NCBI GenBank assembly: GCA_934486495.1
Contig: CAKSPW010000030.1
Span: 1 to 25,226 of the forward strand
Origin: an uncultured Clostridia bacterium
GTDB lineage: Bacteria > Bacillota > Clostridia > UBA1381
Direction of reading: 5' to 3'
DNA length: 25,226 nucleotides
The notes beneath the pieces are model-generated. The model was not told the origin of the DNA. It did not search any database and saw nothing but the letters and a program-made list of their open reading frames with translations. A program made the position numbers and the translations under genes. This document shows positions 21,603 through 25,226 of this stretch, piece after piece; position 1 is the stretch's first letter, and every line of letters starts with the position of its first letter.

Positions 21603-24260
21603 TCACCTCATCAATGTATTCAAAAATTCTGCAAGTCTTGTGTATGCCGAAAATGACGGTTTATCCGATATAACTACAATTCCGTTCGCCACTTCAACAG
21701 TTTTTCCGAGCTTTGACAAGCTCTCTGCCGAAACATATATAATACCGCCGCTATTTACCGTTTCCGTAAAATCTGCCGTTTGATCTCCGAGTGTTGCCCT
21801 ATCTGCGTCAACCGTTCCGCCGAGAGAATTAACTGCCGTCTCAAGCGGTACATAAAGCTTTCCGTCCTTTTCAAACGGTGTATCTGATGCATTTTCGGAA
21901 AACCCGTTCATTGAGCCGCCTGCAAAAAATTCATTGCTTCCTGTTTTGAAAACTGCCGCACCGTCAAGAATATCGGTAACATTTTTCGGCATATATCCCA
22001 TGTCATCCTGGTTAATTTCAGCAAGTCCCGGAAGCTTTTTTAAAATTTCAGCATCGGATTTAATTGTATATTTATCATTATTAGCGTCCTCAAATCCGGG
22101 ATCAAAATATGTAAATTCATTATTTTCAACCGTTGAGCCGCCTTTTAAAAGAGCGTCTATACCCACAAATGCATCGGTAAGTTGTGCCTGTTTATCAAAG
22201 CAATACGTAAGCAGTTTATTATATGTGATCAGGTTATCCGAAAAATTGCTATATGGGTAATACAATAATGTTGGATCACTATCCAACAACTTGTTAGCTC
22301 TTTCCTTCCATTCAAAACATTCCGGATGCTTTACAAGCCATGCCTCATTGGGGTTATCGCGCTCAAGACCGACTGTATAATAAAATTGGGTAGAACTCTC
22401 CTTTTCAAACCCTGTTGTTCTAACTCTGTTATTAATTCCGGACTTTAATGCTTGACACGAATCAATCAAAATGTTGTTTGTTGCTGTGGTATGTGATCCT
22501 AATGCCATTATTCCGACCGGAATATTTTCAATGATATTATGATCCATTGTTGCGGCTTCTGCAGACACATCTATATACAAACCTGCTCGCATAGGATATT
22601 TAAATCCGTTAAAATTGTAATTTTTCTGCAAATCATCTTTTCGTACATATTCCGCAGTATCATGAATATAGTTGTAAGAAATACGCGAGCCGATATATGG
22701 CTGCGTACCGCCGTACAACATTCCCATATCAGAGGTTTCTCTCAAGCCGTTTGAAAGCTCATTGTATTCAAAAACCGAATCATATGCCGTAAATTGCACC
22801 AACACACATGGTGAGTAGTCCATCGTGTTATTTCGGATAGTCGCACCGCCGCCTGAAAAATATATTCCCGGTGAATATACGCTTTTTATACGGCTAAGAT
22901 TGGTAAAATCACAGTTTTCAATGCTGATTCCAGAACTTTCCAGAGTGTACCAGTTACCTGATTCAATTCTGATTGCGCCATTCCCCAAATTTTCAAATTT
23001 ACAGTTTTTAATATCAATATTTTTAACCGTCAACGCTTTGTTTTTATTTTCGATTTGCGTCGTTCTTATTTCTGTCCCCCTTATATCCATTGCTTTTCCT
23101 GAAAAATCAGAAAATTCACAATTATAAAAATCAACATCATCTATATTTCTCATTACAAATCCCATACACTGAGAATATTTAAACCGCAATCCCTTGAATT
23201 CAACATATGACAATCCGTCGGCATTAACCATCGCCGGTTTGTCATATATAGACATATGAACATCTGCCGTATTCAAATCCGTTTTTGGGTCGAAATAGAC
23301 ATACATCTTCTGATTATCTTTATCCATGTAATATTCGCCCGGTACATCAAGTTCATCAAGAACATTCTGGAAATAAAATCTTCCCGTTGACATATATCCA
23401 CCCTCGCAAGCGTAATCAAAGGTCAATTCTCTCTTTCTTTTATTTATGTCAACAAGTCCGACTGTCGCCTCGCCGAATTCCCATCCGAGCGGGCCGGCAA
23501 CCTGAACATTATTAATATCTTTCCATTCCGAAATATGTTCTATAACATCTTCGTTCACCTTTACTATAGGATATTCATCGCCCGGAGCCCATTTAGGATC
23601 AGCAAGATCCCAGTCGTTTGCATCACGAACCACGCTTTCAATACCGACATACTGTGACAAATCAAATTTATCCTTGTTAGGCCAGCGTGCCGGCTCATAT
23701 GCAATACCTTCCACAAATATCTCCATGCCGCGTATAGGTTTGTTGATATCAAGGTAGTAAGCCATTCGCACCTTACCGAATTCGTTGATTTTATCGGCAA
23801 TGCCGAGTTTCTTTAGATCAACGACACGAATATTTTTTCTTGCTTTTTCAGGTATTCTGTCCAGAACGTTCTTATCTGTAAGTTTCTGGAATTTATTGCC
23901 TGAAACTTTATATCCACCGCTCATCAATGGCTTTTCACCGGGGAAATTACGGTAGACAATTTTTGCATCCTTAGTACCGCTGTCCTGCTCGCCGAAATCA
24001 ACAACATCTTCCCATTGATATTCGCCGCCGCGGAAATATACCGTGACGCCGTTTGTTTTCTGATCCGCCGTAAGCTTTCGGATATAGTCCCTTGCACCTT
24101 TCATAGATGCAAGAGGACTATCCTTTGTTCCGTCATTATTATCATTTCCGTCAACCGCAACATAAATTACAGTGCCATCTGCGCTTTTGTCCGCAAAAAC
24201 ATTTATGCCGCACGAAAAAATCATGCCTGCGGCTAAAAAAGCACTCAGTATTCTTTTCAT
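21603..24260 (-). CDS. Secreted right-handed beta-helix enzyme, GH141-like, with C-terminal stalk domain (first paralogue)
   Basis: An 885-residue protein. The ATG at 24260 (MKRILSAFLAAGMIFSCGIN) is chosen: AAGGAGGT lies four bases upstream and the signal peptide follows at once. The same frame extends upstream to 24428, but that part overlaps the solute-binding gene. Residues 32-45 (IYVAVDGNDNNDGT) and PLASMKGARDYIR open the beta-helix, as in the 934-residue paralogue. Both share FVEGIAYEPARWPNKD, GEYYMD, NLITY and AEILKKLPGL. Conserved acids are Asp511 (TSDMGMLY) and Asp564 (GLYIDV), possible catalytic residues by comparison with GH141. The final ~100 residues (KLYVPLETAVNSLGGTVDAD to GIVVISDK) resemble the copper-amine-oxidase N-terminal stalk domain common in Clostridia surface proteins. 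The gene begins 10 bases after the solute-binding gene. The glycan attacked is unknown. Confidence 0.87.
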   Translation of the reverse strand: MKRILSAFLAAGMIFSCGINVFADKSADGTVIYVAVDGNDNNDGTKDSPLASMKGARDYIRKLTADQKTNGVTVYFRGGEYQWEDVVDFGEQDSGTKDAKIVYRNFPGEKPLMSGGYKVSGNKFQKLTDKNVLDRIPEKARKNIRVVDLKKLGIADKINEFGKVRMAYYLDINKPIRGMEIFVEGIAYEPARWPNKDKFDLSQYVGIESVVRDANDWDLADPKWAPGDEYPIVKVNEDVIEHISEWKDINNVQVAGPLGWEFGEATVGLVDINKRKRELTFDYACEGGYMSTGRFYFQNVLDELDVPGEYYMDKDNQKMYVYFDPKTDLNTADVHMSIYDKPAMVNADGLSYVEFKGLRFKYSQCMGFVMRNIDDVDFYNCEFSDFSGKAMDIRGTEIRTTQIENKNKALTVKNIDIKNCKFENLGNGAIRIESGNWYTLESSGISIENCDFTNLSRIKSVYSPGIYFSGGGATIRNNTMDYSPCVLVQFTAYDSVFEYNELSNGLRETSDMGMLYGGTQPYIGSRISYNYIHDTAEYVRKDDLQKNYNFNGFKYPMRAGLYIDVSAEAATMDHNIIENIPVGIMALGSHTTATNNILIDSCQALKSGINNRVRTTGFEKESSTQFYYTVGLERDNPNEAWLVKHPECFEWKERANKLLDSDPTLLYYPYSNFSDNLITYNKLLTYCFDKQAQLTDAFVGIDALLKGGSTVENNEFTYFDPGFEDANNDKYTIKSDAEILKKLPGLAEINQDDMGYMPKNVTDILDGAAVFKTGSNEFFAGGSMNGFSENASDTPFEKDGKLYVPLETAVNSLGGTVDADRATLGDQTADFTETVNSGGIIYVSAESLSKLGKTVEVANGIVVISDKPSFSAYTRLAEFLNTLMR

Positions 24261-24270
24261 AAATACCTCC

Positions 24271-25226
24271 TTATTTATTCTTTGCCGCCAAAAACTCCTT
24301 TGCCTGTTTTTGTACACACTCGCGTACCTTTTCAATTCCGGCAGTTTGCAGTTTTTCCATATATTCATTATACAAAGCGTCAACATTAGCTGTTGCACCC
24401 TTTGCAAGCGTTTTTGAATATTCGTCATAAAGCGAATTTATTCTTGTAATTTCGGTTATAACGCTGCTTATATCCGGGATAAATCCCATAAAATCCGAAA
24501 CGATTGTATCGGGTCCTTCATTTGCAACCTCATATGTATATTGCTTTTGCCCCTTTTCACTCTCAAGCTCATAGGAAAGCTTTGAATTTCCGACAACCCA
24601 ATGATACTGACCGTAGCTGTCGGAAGACGAGGTTCCGGCGCCATCCTTTAATTTTATAACATCATCGCTTACCTTGTCATACTGAACGCCCTCGATTCCG
24701 TAAAGCATAAGGTTGTAAAGTTCTTTGCCCTTTCCCGAGGATAAAACGTCGATAACGCGCATTGCTTCCTGCGGATGCTCACAGCCCGCCGAAATTGCAA
24801 GACCGCCGCCTGCCGCTGTCGGAAGAACATAATTATACTTACGGCTTCTTACAGCAGTAAAGTCCTCTCCGTACTGTTTTTTAAAGCTTCTCTCCTGTGC
24901 TCCGAAGCCGTCAACTCCGCCCTGAAAAATAGTATATCCTCCGGTACCTTTTTTATCGGTATTTGTATCTTTATCATTATCCTTGTTATTATCTTTACTA
25001 GTATCAGTATCTTTATCTTTATCAGTATTCTTATCAGTGTCCTTGTCCTTGTCAGTATTCTTATCAGTATCCTTATCCTTATCTTTATCCTTATCTTTAT
25101 CCTCGCACTTTTTACATCTTTCATCATCTTCACTTGTATCTCTGCTATCAAACAAATCAGATTCTTTCTTATTATCTGTATCCTCTGTTAATATGTTCTC
25201 TTTAACCTCCGGAATGCTTTCATCCT
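24271..25226 (-). CDS. ABC solute-binding protein (DUF3502-like), 5' end beyond the window, with Asp/Lys repeat
   Basis: The frame is open to the right edge, so the N-terminus is missing; about 318 codons are visible. The C-terminal half is a solute-binding lobe: GVDGFGAQERSFKKQYGEDF, VLPTAAGGGLAISAGCEHPQ, EAMRVIDVLSSGKGKELYNL and MLYGIEGVQYDKVSDD. It ends in INSLYDEYSKTLAKGATANV and KVRECVQKQAKEFLAAKNK, a layout typical of DUF3502-type sugar-binding lipoproteins. Before it lies a tract of about 50 residues of alternating Asp and Lys/Thr/Asn (DKDTDKNTDK repeats), preceded by more acidic, disordered-looking sequence (DESIPEVKENILTEDTDNKK, CKKC). Such a tract is not part of the normal fold. The gene heads the visible operon; the enzyme gene starts 10 bases after its stop, and permease genes are presumably upstream. 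Confidence 0.85.
   Translation of the reverse strand, partial: DESIPEVKENILTEDTDNKKESDLFDSRDTSEDDERCKKCEDKDKDKDKDKDTDKNTDKDKDTDKNTDKDKDTDTSKDNNKDNDKDTNTDKKGTGGYTIFQGGVDGFGAQERSFKKQYGEDFTAVRSRKYNYVLPTAAGGGLAISAGCEHPQEAMRVIDVLSSGKGKELYNLMLYGIEGVQYDKVSDDVIKLKDGAGTSSSDSYGQYHWVVGNSKLSYELESEKGQKQYTYEVANEGPDTIVSDFMGFIPDISSVITEITRINSLYDEYSKTLAKGATANVDALYNEYMEKLQTAGIEKVRECVQKQAKEFLAAKNK
24955..25104 (-). repeat. Imperfect simple-sequence tract encoding Asp/Lys-rich linker (30-base unit)
   Basis: On the minus strand GATAAG/GATAAA/ACTGAT hexamers alternate. Within the tract a 30-base unit encoding DKDTDKNTDK occurs twice in tandem, with degenerate copies on either side. All units keep the frame of the solute-binding gene. 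Such tracts can change length by slippage. Confidence 0.75.

Noticed and set aside
24261..24428. Upstream extension of the 885-residue enzyme frame to an ATG at 24428
   Set aside because: It overlaps the end of the solute-binding gene and lacks a ribosome site; a signal peptide with a strong ribosome site begins at 24260.
24955..25104. Repeat tract as a CRISPR array
   Set aside because: Units are short, degenerate, have no spacers and keep one coding frame.
24775..25191. Plus-strand open frame of 138 codons opposite the solute-binding gene
   Set aside because: It is an artefact of the repeat tract read backwards (Ile/Phe/Leu-rich) with no ribosome site; the minus frame has clear family motifs.

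Overview
The window is AT-rich and almost every gene is read from the minus strand. Shine-Dalgarno sites are strong (AGGAGG type), there are Gram-positive style lipoprotein and secretion signals, S-layer homology (SLH) domains, and copper-amine-oxidase-like stalk domains. This points to an anaerobic, polysaccharide-degrading member of the Clostridia (Bacillota), perhaps a gut lineage. The taxonomic call is inference from gene content. There are no RNA genes, insertion sequences or CRISPR arrays that I can support.

Left block, about 1-6850. The first feature is the N-terminal part of a sugar-type ABC solute-binding lipoprotein that runs off the left edge, with its own promoter. Next is a broken C-terminal remnant of a secreted protein (817-1334). 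Then comes an iron/metal cluster. In transcription order it has: a promoter overlapped by three palindromic operator-like sites (6132-6222), a feoA remnant, a frameshifted small Cys-rich membrane gene, a 52-residue membrane peptide, a DUF6110-type protein, a heavy-metal P-type ATPase, a DtxR-family repressor broken by several frameshifts, a DUF2325 protein, a DUF3793 protein with another copy of the palindrome upstream, and a flavodoxin. This resembles the feo (ferrous iron uptake) neighbourhood of Clostridia, but feoB itself is absent and feoA, the Cys-rich gene and the local repressor are dead. A gene fragment and a small unknown gene separate it from the right block.

Right block, about 6870-25226. 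This is one long polysaccharide-utilisation operon on the minus strand with mostly 4-40 nt gaps, ending in a terminator at 6869-6899. In transcription order it has: an ABC solute-binding protein (5' partial, with a long Asp/Lys repeat), a right-handed beta-helix enzyme resembling GH141 with a stalk domain, an SLH-anchored surface protein carrying an unfamiliar module of about 310 residues, a large protein with a degenerate N-terminal SLH region, a second GH141-like enzyme, a second protein with two copies of the same module, an alpha/beta-hydrolase esterase, and a GH31 glycosidase. The likely logic is that surface proteins bind and cut a plant or host glycan, the solute-binding protein passes oligosaccharides to a permease outside the window, and the signal-less esterase and GH31 enzyme finish the job in the cytoplasm.

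The most interesting points are the repeated pairing of a GH141-like beta-helix gene followed directly by a gene with the unfamiliar module, and the half-decayed feo operon that keeps its operators and accessory genes but has lost its transporter and local repressor.
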